Below the pieces are notes generated by a model, which saw nothing but the letters and a program-made list of their open reading frames with translations, ran no database searches and was not told where the DNA came from. A stretch of 64,000 nucleotides of DNA, taken from Betaproteobacteria bacterium. GTDB lineage: Bacteria > Pseudomonadota > Gammaproteobacteria > Burkholderiales > Burkholderiaceae_C. Shown piece after piece: positions 1 through 10,049 of the stretch (its first letter is position 1; each line of letters begins with the position of its first letter). Both the position numbers and the translations under genes were made by a program. The stretch covers positions 372,001 to 436,000 of the forward strand of contig JADJWD010000005.1 in the NCBI GenBank assembly GCA_016716535.1, written 5' to 3'.

Positions 1-286
1 GGTTCTCGCCGAAGCACTCGGCCGGCACGACGTCGCCCTCGGTCTGGCGCACGACGTCGCCGATGACGATCTCGGCCGGCGCGCGCGCCAGGTCGAGGCC
101 GCCGCCCTTGCCGCGCACGTTCGTCAGCAGGCCGACCTGGCCGAGAAAGTGCGCGACCTTGGTGAGGTGGTTCTCGCTGACGCCGAAGGCGCAGGCGATC
201 TCGGCGATCGTCGCCCGCCGGCCCGGCTGCGCGGCCAGGTACAGCAGCACGCGCAGGCTGTAGTCGGTGAACGAGGTGAGCTTCAT
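1..286 (-). CDS. nsrR: Rrf2-family regulator NsrR (5' part of gene, cut by window edge)
   Basis: Nitric-oxide-sensing repressor of the Rrf2 family, N-terminal 95 residues only. The protein begins MKLTSFTDYSLRVLLYLA and continues with a winged helix whose recognition part reads VSENHLTKVAHFLG, then the wing NVRGKGGGLDL; this wording is typical of NsrR rather than IscR. The first cysteine of the expected iron-sulfur site is just visible (VPAECFGE) before the window ends; the other two cysteines lie outside. An NsrR-type inverted repeat sits about 57 bases upstream of the ATG, which supports the identification and suggests autoregulation. In beta-proteobacteria NsrR represses genes for NO detoxification and denitrification, which fits the nap and nar genes elsewhere in the window. 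Confidence 0.87.
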   Translation of the reverse strand, partial: MKLTSFTDYSLRVLLYLAAQPGRRATIAEIACAFGVSENHLTKVAHFLGQVGLLTNVRGKGGGLDLARAPAEIVIGDVVRQTEGDVVPAECFGEN

Positions 287-342
287 CGGTGGAAAGCGGG
301 CCGCCGGAAGGGCAGGCAACAAAGAAGGAAGAAGGCCGGCAA

Positions 343-365
343 AAGATGCACGGACGATGCATCTA
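343..365. promoter_or_regulatory. NsrR-type operator
   Basis: Inverted repeat AAGATGCA, six bases (CGGACG), ATGCATCT. Arms and spacing match the known NsrR consensus (AAGATGCA-N6-ATGCATCTT in enterobacteria and relatives). It lies between nsrR and the divergent epimerase-VKOR gene and could act on both. Confidence 0.75.
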
Positions 366-393
366 TCGTACGCGCCGGCGCGGCCTGCCGCCC

Positions 394-407
394 TTGATGC
401 GGGTCAA
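394..407. promoter_or_regulatory. FNR/Dnr-type box
   Basis: TTGATGCGGGTCAA differs from the FNR consensus TTGAT-N4-ATCAA at one position. If it acts at -41.5, the start of transcription would fall near 442, giving a leader of about 90 bases for the gene beginning at 534. No clear -10 hexamer is visible in this GC-rich stretch. The rest of the 247-base divergent region (287-533) holds the NsrR site and nothing else I recognise. Confidence 0.55.
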
Positions 408-533
408 GCCGGCCGGCGCCGCCGGTGCTGGTGCGGTGCCGCGGGTGGCGCCGGGCACCGCCGTTGCCCGGTCTGCAACGGGACTCGGGCGCCCGAAGGG
501 GCCCGCAGGCCCGGCCCCCACCCACCCACCGCG

Positions 534-3050
534 ATGCCCCGCCTGCGCGACAAGCCCGACGACCTTGCACGCGGCGCCGCGGCCACGGCCGCGGCGGCCG
601 GCGGCGTGGTCGTCGTCACCGGCTACGGCGGCGCGATCGGCTCGGCGCTGGCGCGGCGGCTGCGCGAGCGCTACACGGTCGTCGGCCTCGATGCCCGTTG
701 CCGCGCCGGCGACGCGCACTGCATCGAGGCCGACATCGCCTCGCGCGAGTCGCTGGCGCGGGCGATGGCGACGATCCGCCGGCGGCACGGTTCGCGCCTC
801 GCCTCGGTGGTGCACCTGGCCGCGTACTTCGACATGACCGGCGAGCCGAACGCGCTGTACGAGCGCGTCAACGTGCAGGGCACGGCCCGGCTCGTCGAGG
901 CGCTGCGCGAGTTCGAGGTCGAGCAGTTCGTGTACGCGAGCACGATGCTCGTGCACGCGCCCACCGAGCCCGGCCGGCCGATCGACGAGGCCTGGCCGTT
1001 GCAGCCGAAGTGGGCCTACCCGCGCTCGAAGGTCGACGCCGAGCACGAGCTGCGCCGCCGCCGCGGCACGATGCCGACGCTCGTGCTGCGCATCGCCGGC
1101 ATGTACACCGACGGCGGCGACTCGGCGCCGCTGGCGCAGCAGATCCAGCGCATCGACCAGCGCGCCGTGACGAGCCACGTCTTCCCCGGCGACCGCACGC
1201 GCGGCCAGGCCTTCGTGCACCTCGACGACCTGTGCGACGCGGTGCGGCGCGCCGTCGACCGCCGGCAGCGCCTGCCGGCCGAGGCGACGCTCTTGATCGG
1301 CGAGCCCGGCCGGCCGCTGTCGTACGAGGAGCTGCAGGACACCTTCGGCCGCCTGATCCACGGCGACGCCGACTGGCAGACGCTGCGCGTGCCCAAGCCG
1401 CTGGCCGCCGCCGGCGCGTGGCTGCAGGAGAAGGCCGAGCAGGTGGTGCCCGACGCCATCGACCAGGGCGCCGCGCCGTTCATCAAGCCGTTCATGATCG
1501 ATCTGGCCGACGACCACTTCGAGCTCGACACCTCGGCCGCCGAGCGCCTGCTCGGCTGGCGGCCGCGGCACACGCTCGCCGACACGCTGCCGGGCATCGT
1601 CGCTTCGCTGAAGGCCGACCGCGGCGCCTGGTACGCGCGCCACAAGCTCGATTCACCCGAAGGCGTGACGCCCGAAGAACGACGCGCCCTCGGCGAGCGC
1701 GAACGTACGGCGCTCGACGAGCACGTGGCGATGATGGCGCAGCTGCACCGCGAGACGCTCTGGGCGCACTTCGTCGTGATCTTCCTCGGCGCGTGGATGG
1801 TGGCCGGGCCCTTTGCCTTCGGCTACCGCGACGAGTGGGCGATGAGCCTGAGCGACATCGCGAGCGGCGGCCTGATGATCCTCTTCGGCTCGCTGTCGCT
1901 CGATCGCCGCTACGGCTGGGCGCAGTGGGCCAACGTGTTCGTCGGCTGCTGGCTGCTGATGGCGCCGCTGGTGTTCTGGACCCCCAGCGCGGCGGCGTAC
2001 CTGAACGGCACGCTGGTCGGCACGCTCCTCATCTCGCTGGCGATCCTCGTGCCGCACATGCCCGGCATGAGCATGGTCGGCATGGCCACGGGGCCGGACA
2101 TCCCGCCCGGCTGGGACTATTCGCCGTCGGACTGGACGCAGCGGCTGCCGATCATCGCGCTGGCGCTGTTCGGCTTCTTCCTCAGCCGCTACATGGCCGC
2201 TTATCAGCTGGGCCATATCCCGGCGGCGTGGGATCCGCTGTTCGGCCGCGGCACCGAGACGATCATCACCTCGGAGCTCTCGCGCGCCTGGCCGGTGGCC
2301 GACGCCGGGCTCGGCGCTTTCGGCTACCTCCTCGAGGCGCTGTCGGGGCTGATGGGCGACCGCAAGCGGTGGCGCACGATGCCGTGGATGGTGGCGCTGT
2401 TCGGCTTCCTCGTCGTGCCGCTGGGCGGCGTCAGCATCTTCTTCATCATCATCCAGCCGATCTGGATCGGCACCTGGTGCACGCTGTGCCTCATCGCCGC
2501 CGCGGCGATGGTGCTGATGATCCCGTACTCGCTCGACGAGATCATCGCGATGGTGCAGTTCATGCAAGAGCGCCGGCGCGCCGGCCGGCCGCTATGGGCC
2601 GCGTTCTGGCACGGCGACACGATGGCCGGCGGCACGAAGGACCACTCGTTCGAGTTCGACCGCCCCTTCGGCACCTTCATGCGCCAGATGTGGGCCGGCG
2701 GCGTCTCGGCGCCGTGGACGCTGAACGCGTGCGTCGCGATCGGCATCGCGCTGATGTGCACGCGGCTGTTGTTCGGCAGCGAGGGTGCGATGGCGAACAG
2801 CGACCACCTCGTCGGCGCGCTCGTCGTCGTCATCGCCGTCAGCGCCTGGGCCGAGGTGGGGCGGGCGCTGCGCTACGCGATTCCGCCGTTCGGCGCCTGG
2901 CTGCTCGTGGCGCCGTGGCTGCTGGAAGGCGAGGGCAGCAGTGCGGCGGCGTTCGCCAGCGTCGCGGCCGGGGCGGCGTTGATCGCCCTCAGCCTGCCGC
3001 GCGGCGCGATCCGCAGCCGCTACGGGGCGTGGGATCGCTGGGTGAGGTAG
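534..3050 (+). CDS. Fusion: NAD(P)-binding epimerase/dehydratase + SPW repeats + VKOR-like membrane domain
   Basis: Product of 838 residues in three parts. Residues about 24-330 form an extended short-chain dehydrogenase/epimerase fold: Rossmann motif GYGGAIG at 30-36 and a YPRSK active-site motif near 161. After a hydrophilic link, residues about 400-510 carry hydrophobic SPW-type repeats (GWAQWANVFVGCWLLMAPLVF style). A polytopic domain follows with a VKOR-like CxxC (C649-T-L-C652, in WCTLC) at the start of a membrane helix, and further SPW-like helices to the end. VKOR proteins pass electrons from thiols to quinone. The loop cysteines of canonical VKOR are not seen. The start at 534 is chosen because the frame upstream is low-complexity and lacks a domain; no strong Shine-Dalgarno is visible. 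The substrate of the epimerase part is unknown. NsrR-type and FNR-type sites upstream suggest control by NO and oxygen. Confidence 0.8.
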   Translation: MPRLRDKPDDLARGAAATAAAAGGVVVVTGYGGAIGSALARRLRERYTVVGLDARCRAGDAHCIEADIASRESLARAMATIRRRHGSRLASVVHLAAYFDMTGEPNALYERVNVQGTARLVEALREFEVEQFVYASTMLVHAPTEPGRPIDEAWPLQPKWAYPRSKVDAEHELRRRRGTMPTLVLRIAGMYTDGGDSAPLAQQIQRIDQRAVTSHVFPGDRTRGQAFVHLDDLCDAVRRAVDRRQRLPAEATLLIGEPGRPLSYEELQDTFGRLIHGDADWQTLRVPKPLAAAGAWLQEKAEQVVPDAIDQGAAPFIKPFMIDLADDHFELDTSAAERLLGWRPRHTLADTLPGIVASLKADRGAWYARHKLDSPEGVTPEERRALGERERTALDEHVAMMAQLHRETLWAHFVVIFLGAWMVAGPFAFGYRDEWAMSLSDIASGGLMILFGSLSLDRRYGWAQWANVFVGCWLLMAPLVFWTPSAAAYLNGTLVGTLLISLAILVPHMPGMSMVGMATGPDIPPGWDYSPSDWTQRLPIIALALFGFFLSRYMAAYQLGHIPAAWDPLFGRGTETIITSELSRAWPVADAGLGAFGYLLEALSGLMGDRKRWRTMPWMVALFGFLVVPLGGVSIFFIIIQPIWIGTWCTLCLIAAAAMVLMIPYSLDEIIAMVQFMQERRRAGRPLWAAFWHGDTMAGGTKDHSFEFDRPFGTFMRQMWAGGVSAPWTLNACVAIGIALMCTRLLFGSEGAMANSDHLVGALVVVIAVSAWAEVGRALRYAIPPFGAWLLVAPWLLEGEGSSAAAFASVAAGAALIALSLPRGAIRSRYGAWDRWVR

Positions 3051-3069
3051 TGCCGCGGCGCGGCGCTCG

Positions 3070-3480
3070 TCAACCGCGGCGCGCCGCCTCGATCGCCGCG
3101 ATGTCGATCCGGCCCATCGTCATCATCGCGTCGAAGGCGCGCTTGGCCGCGGCGCGGTCGGGGTCGGTGATCGCGGCGACCAGCACCCGCGGCGTGATCT
3201 GCCACGACAGGCCCCACTTGTCCTTGCACCAGCCGCAGGCGCTCTCCTGGCCGCCGTGGCCGACGATGGCGTTCCACAGCCGGTCGGTCTCGGCCTGGTC
3301 CTCGGTCAGCACCTGGAACGAAAACGCCTCGGTTTGCTTGAAGGCCGGGCCGCCATTGAGGCCGATGCACGGGATGCCCATCACCGTGAACTCGACCGTC
3401 AGCGCGTCGCCCTCGCGGCCGGAAGGAAAGTCGCCGGACGCGCGATGGACCGCACCGACCGTGCTGTCGGGAAACGTGCG
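3070..3480 (-). pseudogene. PhnB-like VOC-family gene, 5' end missing
   Basis: The readable part (from TFPDSTVGAVHRA to the stop) matches the PhnB/3-demethylubiquinone-methyltransferase-like VOC family: GREGDALTVEFTVMG, LNGGPAFK, CGWCKDKWGLSWQITP and the C-terminal AMMTMGRIDIAAIEAA are typical. Family members begin about 22 residues earlier with a strand carrying the first metal-site side chain (usually like ITPFLWFDGQAEEA). Here that stretch is absent, and the sequence continues instead into an NYN-domain fragment in another frame. I see no alternative start that restores the family N-terminus, so the gene is probably inactive. The molecular function of this VOC group is not well defined. 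Confidence 0.72.
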
Positions 3481-3770
3481 CGCGTGAAGGCCAGGCGGAC
3501 CAGCGCCTCCTGCCACTTGTTGGCCAACGTGGCGTGGTTGCCGTAGCCGCGCCGGAGCACCACGCGGCCGAACTGCGCGACGACACGGAGGGCGTATTCC
3601 AGCACCTCGGGGCTCGTGTTGTCGCCCTGCCTGCAGTGCCAGTACGCCTCGGGCAAGAACGCCTCCGACGCCGACACGCCCGAGGGCAAAGTCCATCTCG
3701 GCCCCCTGGGCCAGTACCTCAAACGCACCGACCCGGCGTTCTCGCCGGACTTGGCTTCTCACGGATGCAT
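3481..3770. pseudogene. Scrambled remnant of an NYN-domain/OST-HTH (LabA-like) nuclease gene
   Basis: Two pieces of one gene lie in opposite orientation. On the minus strand, about 3624 down to 3483 encodes GDNTSPEVLEYALRVV...YGNHATLANKWQEALVRLAFT, the first part of an NYN (PIN-like RNase) domain. On the plus strand from 3625, PCLQCQYASGKNASDA is the next NYN segment, joined directly to DTPEGKVHLGPLGQYLKR and TDPAFSP, which resembles the C-terminal OST-HTH/LOTUS segment. The order expected in intact proteins is LAFT followed by PCLQ, so turning around bases about 3483-3624 would restore the join in frame. Roughly 150 or more residues between GKNASDA and DTPEGK are missing. The remaining bases to the end of glmS at 3827 hold only low-complexity CGCACAG-type repeats. 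Confidence 0.65.
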
Positions 3771-3826
3771 CTTCTTGGCAAGCGCAGCGCCCGCGCGCAC
3801 AGCGCGCACAGCGCACAGCGCCCCGC

Positions 3827-5758
<1,932 letters not shown>

Positions 5759-5864
5759 GGTTGAAGGTCCCTTCGGGTTGCGAGGTGCGGGATGCTAGAA
5801 AGGCTCCGATGAAATGTTCTTGCGAAGATTTAGTGAAATCGACGCATTACATCGCATGTGACAA

Positions 5865-5884
5865 GTGACAGAATATTCGTTCAC
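5865..5884. promoter_or_regulatory. 20-bp inverted repeat, candidate operator of the Lrp-type regulator
   Basis: GTGACAGAATATTCGTTCAC is an inverted repeat with GTGA/TCAC ends and a perfectly palindromic GAATATTC centre. It ends 14 bases before the ATG of the Lrp/AsnC-type gene and lies between divergent genes, the usual place for autoregulation in this family. That the regulator binds here is inferred from position only. Confidence 0.5.
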
Positions 5885-5898
5885 TTCATGTCGATGTT

Positions 5899-6393
5899 AT
5901 GGAAGAAACTGCCACAGCCCAGCTCGACGCCACCGACCTGCGGCTGCTCGATCTGCTGCAGAACGACGCCTCGCTGTCCAACCAGGACCTCGCCGCCGCG
6001 GCCCACACGTCCCCCGCGACGGCGCTGCGCCGCGTGCGGCGGCTGGTCGACAGTGGCGTCATCGACCGCCGCGTCGCCTTGCTGAACCCCGAGCGGCTGG
6101 CGTTCGCCGCGCAGGGCCTGAGCGCGATCGTCGAGATCTCGCTCGACCGCCAGGGCGCGGAACACCTCGATGCCTTCGAGCAACGTGTGCAGGCCGACGC
6201 CGAGGTGCAGCAGTTGTGGCGCGTGTCGCCGGGCCCCGACTTCGTGCTCGTCGTGCACTGCACCGGCGGCATGGCGGGCTACCAGGCGCTGGTGCAGCGC
6301 CTGTTCACGCAGGACGCCAACGTGCGCAATGTGAAGGCGTACTTCAGCGTCAGGCGCGCGAAGTTCGACCCGCGGATCGTGCTGGCGCGGTAG
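5899..6393 (+). CDS. Lrp/AsnC-family transcriptional regulator
   Basis: A 164-residue protein of the usual family length. The N-terminal helix-turn-helix reads LDATDLRLLDLLQNDASLSN and continues SPATALRRVRRLVDSGVI. The C-terminal part (from about residue 75) is the RAM/ligand-binding domain, with VSGPDF-like wording (RVSPGPDFVLVVHCTGG) at the effector-pocket loop. Family members bind amino acids and form octamers on DNA. The gene is divergent from glmS with an inverted repeat just upstream. There is no adjacent enzyme or transporter to hint at the effector. The ATG at 5899 is the first in frame after that repeat. Confidence 0.9.
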   Translation: MEETATAQLDATDLRLLDLLQNDASLSNQDLAAAAHTSPATALRRVRRLVDSGVIDRRVALLNPERLAFAAQGLSAIVEISLDRQGAEHLDAFEQRVQADAEVQQLWRVSPGPDFVLVVHCTGGMAGYQALVQRLFTQDANVRNVKAYFSVRRAKFDPRIVLAR

Positions 6394-6494
6394 CCGGTGC
6401 GCATAGCGGCGGCCGTGGCGCAGTGGCGCGCGCTTGCGGCAGATCATGTGCGCTGCGGGGTCGGCCGGCCGAGGCCGGCCTAGTCGTGGCAAGA

Positions 6495-6983
6495 ATGATG
6501 GCCATGCTGAATCGCTCCTTGCCCGCTCTCGTCGTGGCGCTGTTCGCGCTGCCTTTCTCGTCCGCGGCGCAGCCGCTGGCCTGCCCCGCGGCGTCCACGC
6601 TGGTGCAGATCGCGCCGTGCCCGTCGCTCGACCAGCTTCGCGCCGGCTTTCTCGGCTACTGCGGCGACAACGCCCGCATGCTCGACGGCGACCGCGTGAC
6701 GTGCGCCAGCTTCGAGAACTACCTGCGCCTGAAGAACACGGCGCGCTGGGAATCGGCCGACGGGCGCTTCGAGGGCTACCTGTCGTGCCAGCCGGGCACC
6801 GCGGCAGTGACCACGCTCGGGCCGGCGGCGATGACGATCGCCCGACGGGGCAACATCACGCGCGTCGTCTGCAACTACGGCGACGACGCGGCGCTGACGC
6901 ATCGCACACGCGCGCGGTGCACGGTGGCCGACCCCGCCGCCTGCGCGGCCGATCCGGCGGCGTGCCGGGCGAACTGCCAGTAA
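6495..6983 (+). CDS. Secreted cysteine-rich protein of unknown function
   Basis: About 162 residues with a clear Sec signal peptide (MMAMLNRSLPALVVALFALP followed by FSSAAQP, cleavage probably after AAQ). The mature part has about a dozen cysteines (for example ACPAAS, APCPSL, YCGDN, TCASF, SCQPG, VCNYG and a C-terminal CAADPAACRANC), suggesting several disulfides in the periplasm or outside the cell. I do not recognise a domain. Three nearby ATGs (6495, 6498, 6504) are possible starts; all leave the signal peptide intact. It stands alone between an Lrp-type gene and the convergent rlmI. Confidence 0.65.
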   Translation: MMAMLNRSLPALVVALFALPFSSAAQPLACPAASTLVQIAPCPSLDQLRAGFLGYCGDNARMLDGDRVTCASFENYLRLKNTARWESADGRFEGYLSCQPGTAAVTTLGPAAMTIARRGNITRVVCNYGDDAALTHRTRARCTVADPAACAADPAACRANCQ

Positions 6984-7002
6984 GCCGCAGCCGGCGCGTT
7001 CC

Positions 7003-8199
7003 TCAGCCCGCCGCCTTCAGGATCGCCAGTCCCTTCAGGTACTCGCCTTCGGGAAAGACGAGCGTCGTCGGGTGGTCCGGCGCGCCTTCGAGGCGGCGGA
7101 TGATCGCGCCGTCGACCTCGGCGTCGATCGCCGCGCCGGCGACGATCTTGTGAAAGAGCTCGGCGCCGACGCCGCCCGAGCAGCTGAAGGTGAGCAGCAA
7201 CCCGCCGGGCGCCAGCAGCTTCAGCGCCAGGCGGTTGATGTCCTTGTAGGCGCGCGCGGCGCGCTCGGCGTGCGCGGCGGTCGGCGCGAACTTCGGCGGG
7301 TCGAGCACGATGGCGTCGAAGCGGCGGCCGGCCTTCAGCGCGTCGCGCAGGAACTGGTTGACGTCGGCGTCCACCGCCTCGCTGCGCGCGGCATCGAAGC
7401 CGTTGGCGGCGACGTGCGCCGTGAGCCGCTCGAGCGCCGGCGCCGACGAATCGACGCTCGTCACGTGCGCCGCGCCGCCGGCCAGCGCGGCGACCGTGAA
7501 GCCGCCGGTGTAGCAGTAGCAGTTGAGCACCGTCTTCAGGCCCAGCTCGCGCACCCAGCGCGCGAAGAGCGCGCGGTTGTCGCGCTGGTCGAGGTAGAAG
7601 CCGGTCTTGTGGCCGCTGTGCACGTCGAGCGTCAGGCGCCAGTCGTGCTCGGTCATCGCCACCTCGGTGGCGCCGTCGCCGCGCAGCCAGCCGGTCACCG
7701 GCGGCAGGCCTTCGAGCGCGCGCACGCCCGAATCGCTGCGTTCGTAGAGCCGCGCCAATCCCGTCGCGGCAAGCAGCGCGTCGGCGATGGCGGCCTTCCA
7801 GCGCTCGGCGCCGGCGGAGAGGAACTGCGCGCTCAGCACATCGCCGTAGCGGTCGACGATGAGGCCGGGAAGGCCGTCGGCCTCGCCGTGCACGAGGCGC
7901 ACGCCGGTGCTTTGCGCCGGCACGATGGCCAGCCGCTCGCGCAGCGCGAGCGCGCGCGCAACGCGGCGCTTGAAGAACGCGTGGTCGATGCGCTCGGTCT
8001 CGTCGAAGCTCCACGCGCGCACGCGGATCATCGAGCTTGCGCTGTAGGCGCCCCAGGCGAGGAAGCGGCCGTCGGCGGCCTCGACGCGCACCGTCTCGCC
8101 GGCGTCGGCCTTGCCACGCGCGACGCTGCCCTGGAACACCCAGGGGTGGCGGCGCAGCAGCGAACGTTCCTTGCCTTCGGCGAGGCGGATCGATTTCAT
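7003..8199 (-). CDS. rlmI: 23S rRNA cytosine-5 methyltransferase (RlmI family)
   Basis: SAM-dependent RNA methyltransferase of 398 residues, the family's usual length (E. coli RlmI methylates C1962 of 23S rRNA). An N-terminal PUA domain (KSIRLAEGKERSLLRRHPWVFQG to about residue 80) is followed by a Rossmann-type methyltransferase: HSGHKTGFYLDQRDNR, LNCYCYTGGFTVAALAGGA (SAM site), the catalytic motif VLDPPKFAP, and TFSCSGGV with the second-motif cysteine. The gene follows xerC on the same strand, with its start 40 bases beyond the xerC stop. Which exact base it modifies is inferred from the family. Confidence 0.9.
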   Translation of the reverse strand: MKSIRLAEGKERSLLRRHPWVFQGSVARGKADAGETVRVEAADGRFLAWGAYSASSMIRVRAWSFDETERIDHAFFKRRVARALALRERLAIVPAQSTGVRLVHGEADGLPGLIVDRYGDVLSAQFLSAGAERWKAAIADALLAATGLARLYERSDSGVRALEGLPPVTGWLRGDGATEVAMTEHDWRLTLDVHSGHKTGFYLDQRDNRALFARWVRELGLKTVLNCYCYTGGFTVAALAGGAAHVTSVDSSAPALERLTAHVAANGFDAARSEAVDADVNQFLRDALKAGRRFDAIVLDPPKFAPTAAHAERAARAYKDINRLALKLLAPGGLLLTFSCSGGVGAELFHKIVAGAAIDAEVDGAIIRRLEGAPDHPTTLVFPEGEYLKGLAILKAAG

Positions 8200-8239
8200 G
8201 CGCGGGATTGTCGTCGGCCGGCCACCGCAGGGCCGTGCA

Positions 8240-9259
8240 TCACGGCTTGCGCTTCGCCCGCGGATGCGCCGCGTCGTACACGCGCGCCAGGTGCTGGTGG
8301 TCGAGCTTCGTGTAGACCTGCGTCGTCGTGATGCTGGCGTGGCCGAGCAACTCCTGCACGGCGCGCAGGTCGCCGCTGGATTGCAGCAGGTGGCTCGCGA
8401 AGCTGTGGCGCAGCATGTGCGGGTGCACCGGCACCGCCAGGCCGCTGGCCTGTGCCTGCGCCTTCAAGCGGCCGCGCAACTGCCCGGCGCTGAGCCGCGT
8501 GCCGCGCCGGCTGACGAAGAGTGCCGGCTCGTCGCCGCGCGCGAGTTGCACGCGCACGGTCAACCACGCCTGCAGCGCCGCCAGCGCCGCGCGCCCCACC
8601 GGCACGCTGCGCCGCTTGCTGCCCTTGCCCAGCACGTGCGCGCTGGCGTCGGCGATGTCCACCCAGCCGCGGCCGGCGCGCTGGCCCTCGCCGCTGGCGC
8701 GCAGGTCCAGGCCCAGGATCTCGGCGACCCGCAGGCCGCTGCCGTACAGCAATTCGACGATCGCGTGGTCGCGCAACGCCAGCAGCGGGTCGATGTCGTG
8801 TGTGCCTTCGCTTGGCGCGGCTGCACCCGTGCGCGCCTGCGCATGTTCGGCCAATGCCACCGCCTGCTCGACCGACAGCGCCTTCGGCAGCGGCTTGCCG
8901 GCCTTCGGCGCGCGCAGGCCTTCGACCGGGTTCGCCGCGACGACGCCCAGCCGCCCCCAGTGCCGATACAGACCCCGCCACGCCGCCAGCACGAGCGCGA
9001 TGCTGCGCGGCCCGAGCCCGGCGCCGCGCAGCCGCGCCGCCCAGCCGCGCAGGTGGTGCGGCTGCGCGGCCTGTAGCGGCACGCCTTCGTGCGCGGCGCT
9101 TTGCTGCAAGCGCTCGAGCGCCTCGCGGTACAGCACCAGCGTGCGCGGCGCGAGGCGGCGTTCGACTTGCAGGTGGTGCAGCCAGGCCTCGATGTCGGCG
9201 TGCAGCGGCGTGGCGGCGCCGGCGGTGGCGCCGCTCGTGCCTTCGCCCAGGGCGGTCAT
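8240..9259 (-). CDS. xerC: Tyrosine recombinase XerC
   Basis: Site-specific recombinase that with XerD resolves chromosome dimers at dif. 339 residues: an N-terminal SAM-like core-binding domain (ADIEAWLHHLQVERRLAPRT) and a C-terminal catalytic domain with the Arg of GSGLRVAEILGL, the Lys of GKGSKRRSVP, HMLRHSFASHLL, the His of LLGHASITTTQ, and the nucleophile Tyr in VYTKLDHQHLARVYDAAHP. It is longer than E. coli XerC (298) because of inserts near ARTGAAAPSEGTHDIDP and RASGEGQRAGRG. The ATG at 9259 is chosen because upstream sequence in frame is a shadow of the DUF484 gene. Gene order dapF-DUF484-xerC is conserved in proteobacteria. Confidence 0.94.
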   Translation of the reverse strand: MTALGEGTSGATAGAATPLHADIEAWLHHLQVERRLAPRTLVLYREALERLQQSAAHEGVPLQAAQPHHLRGWAARLRGAGLGPRSIALVLAAWRGLYRHWGRLGVVAANPVEGLRAPKAGKPLPKALSVEQAVALAEHAQARTGAAAPSEGTHDIDPLLALRDHAIVELLYGSGLRVAEILGLDLRASGEGQRAGRGWVDIADASAHVLGKGSKRRSVPVGRAALAALQAWLTVRVQLARGDEPALFVSRRGTRLSAGQLRGRLKAQAQASGLAVPVHPHMLRHSFASHLLQSSGDLRAVQELLGHASITTTQVYTKLDHQHLARVYDAAHPRAKRKP

Positions 9260-9299
9260 CGTGCGCGCGAAGCGCTGGCCCCGCTCGTTCGGCCCGCGA

Positions 9300-10049
9300 T
9301 CAGCCGGCGCGCAGCCGCGCCAGCGCGGCGCCGGCCAGCTCGCCGATGCGCACGAGGAAGTCGGTGCCCATCTCGGCCGCGTAGCGTGTCGGGTCGGGCG
9401 AGCCCAGCACCAACAGGCCGAAGGCGCCGCTCGTGCCGCCTTCGCCCATGCCGCCACCTGCGCCGCCGGCGCCGGCCGCGCCACCCGCCCCCGGCCGCAG
9501 CGGAATCATCGCCACGCTGGCCACCGTGCCCGGGTCTTCGAGCCAGCTCACCGCCTCGAAGCCGGCGTTGACGCCGCAGTACGGCAGGCCCAGGCTGCCG
9601 GCGAACGTCTTCACGTCGTCGCTGACGCTCGTTGCGAAATCGGCCTCGGCGTGCGCCGGCGCCAGCGACCACAGGCGGATCGCCGCCTGCGGGATCAGAA
9701 ACTCGTGCTTCAGCGTCGCGACGATCGCCGCCGGCAGCGCCGCCGCGTCGGCCGTGCGCATCAGCATGCGCGTGAAGCGGTGCAGCCGGTCGACAAGCGC
9801 CATGTTCTCCTGGCCGGCGCGGATCATCTCGACGATCTTCAGCTCGAGGCCCTTGATGCGCTCGCGCAGCATTTCCATCTGCCGCTCCGACAGCGTGACG
9901 GCGCGCTGCCCGTGCGGGCTGGTCAGCCGGATGCCGGCCAGCAGCTCGGCGTGCCGCTCGAAGAAGGCGGGCGAGCGCGCCAGCCAGGCGGCGATGGCCG
10001 CCTCGTCGGCGGGCGCGTCGTGGGCCGGCGCGTGGGGGTCGTTGCTCAC
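9300..10049 (-). CDS. DUF484 family protein
   Basis: 249-residue protein of the DUF484 family, related to GAF-type folds, routinely encoded between dapF and xerC; its job is not established. Visible family features are the start (IAAWLARSPAFFERHAELLAGI), SPHGQRAVTLSERQMEMLRE, a coiled helix (RIKGLELKIVEMIRAGQEN), and a GAF-like second half ending LVLGSPDPTRYAAEMGTDFL. A glycine/alanine-rich insert (GAGGAAGAGGAGGGMGEGG) lies before that end. The GTG start overlaps the dapF stop by four bases (GTGA), so translation is probably coupled. Confidence 0.88.
   Translation of the reverse strand: MSNDPHAPAHDAPADEAAIAAWLARSPAFFERHAELLAGIRLTSPHGQRAVTLSERQMEMLRERIKGLELKIVEMIRAGQENMALVDRLHRFTRMLMRTADAAALPAAIVATLKHEFLIPQAAIRLWSLAPAHAEADFATSVSDDVKTFAGSLGLPYCGVNAGFEAVSWLEDPGTVASVAMIPLRPGAGGAAGAGGAGGGMGEGGTSGAFGLLVLGSPDPTRYAAEMGTDFLVRIGELAGAALARLRAG

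Noticed and set aside
3763..3775. Second NsrR half-site (GATGCATCTTCTT)
   Set aside because: Only one arm is present, the partner arm is missing, and it lies in decayed sequence with no gene start nearby.
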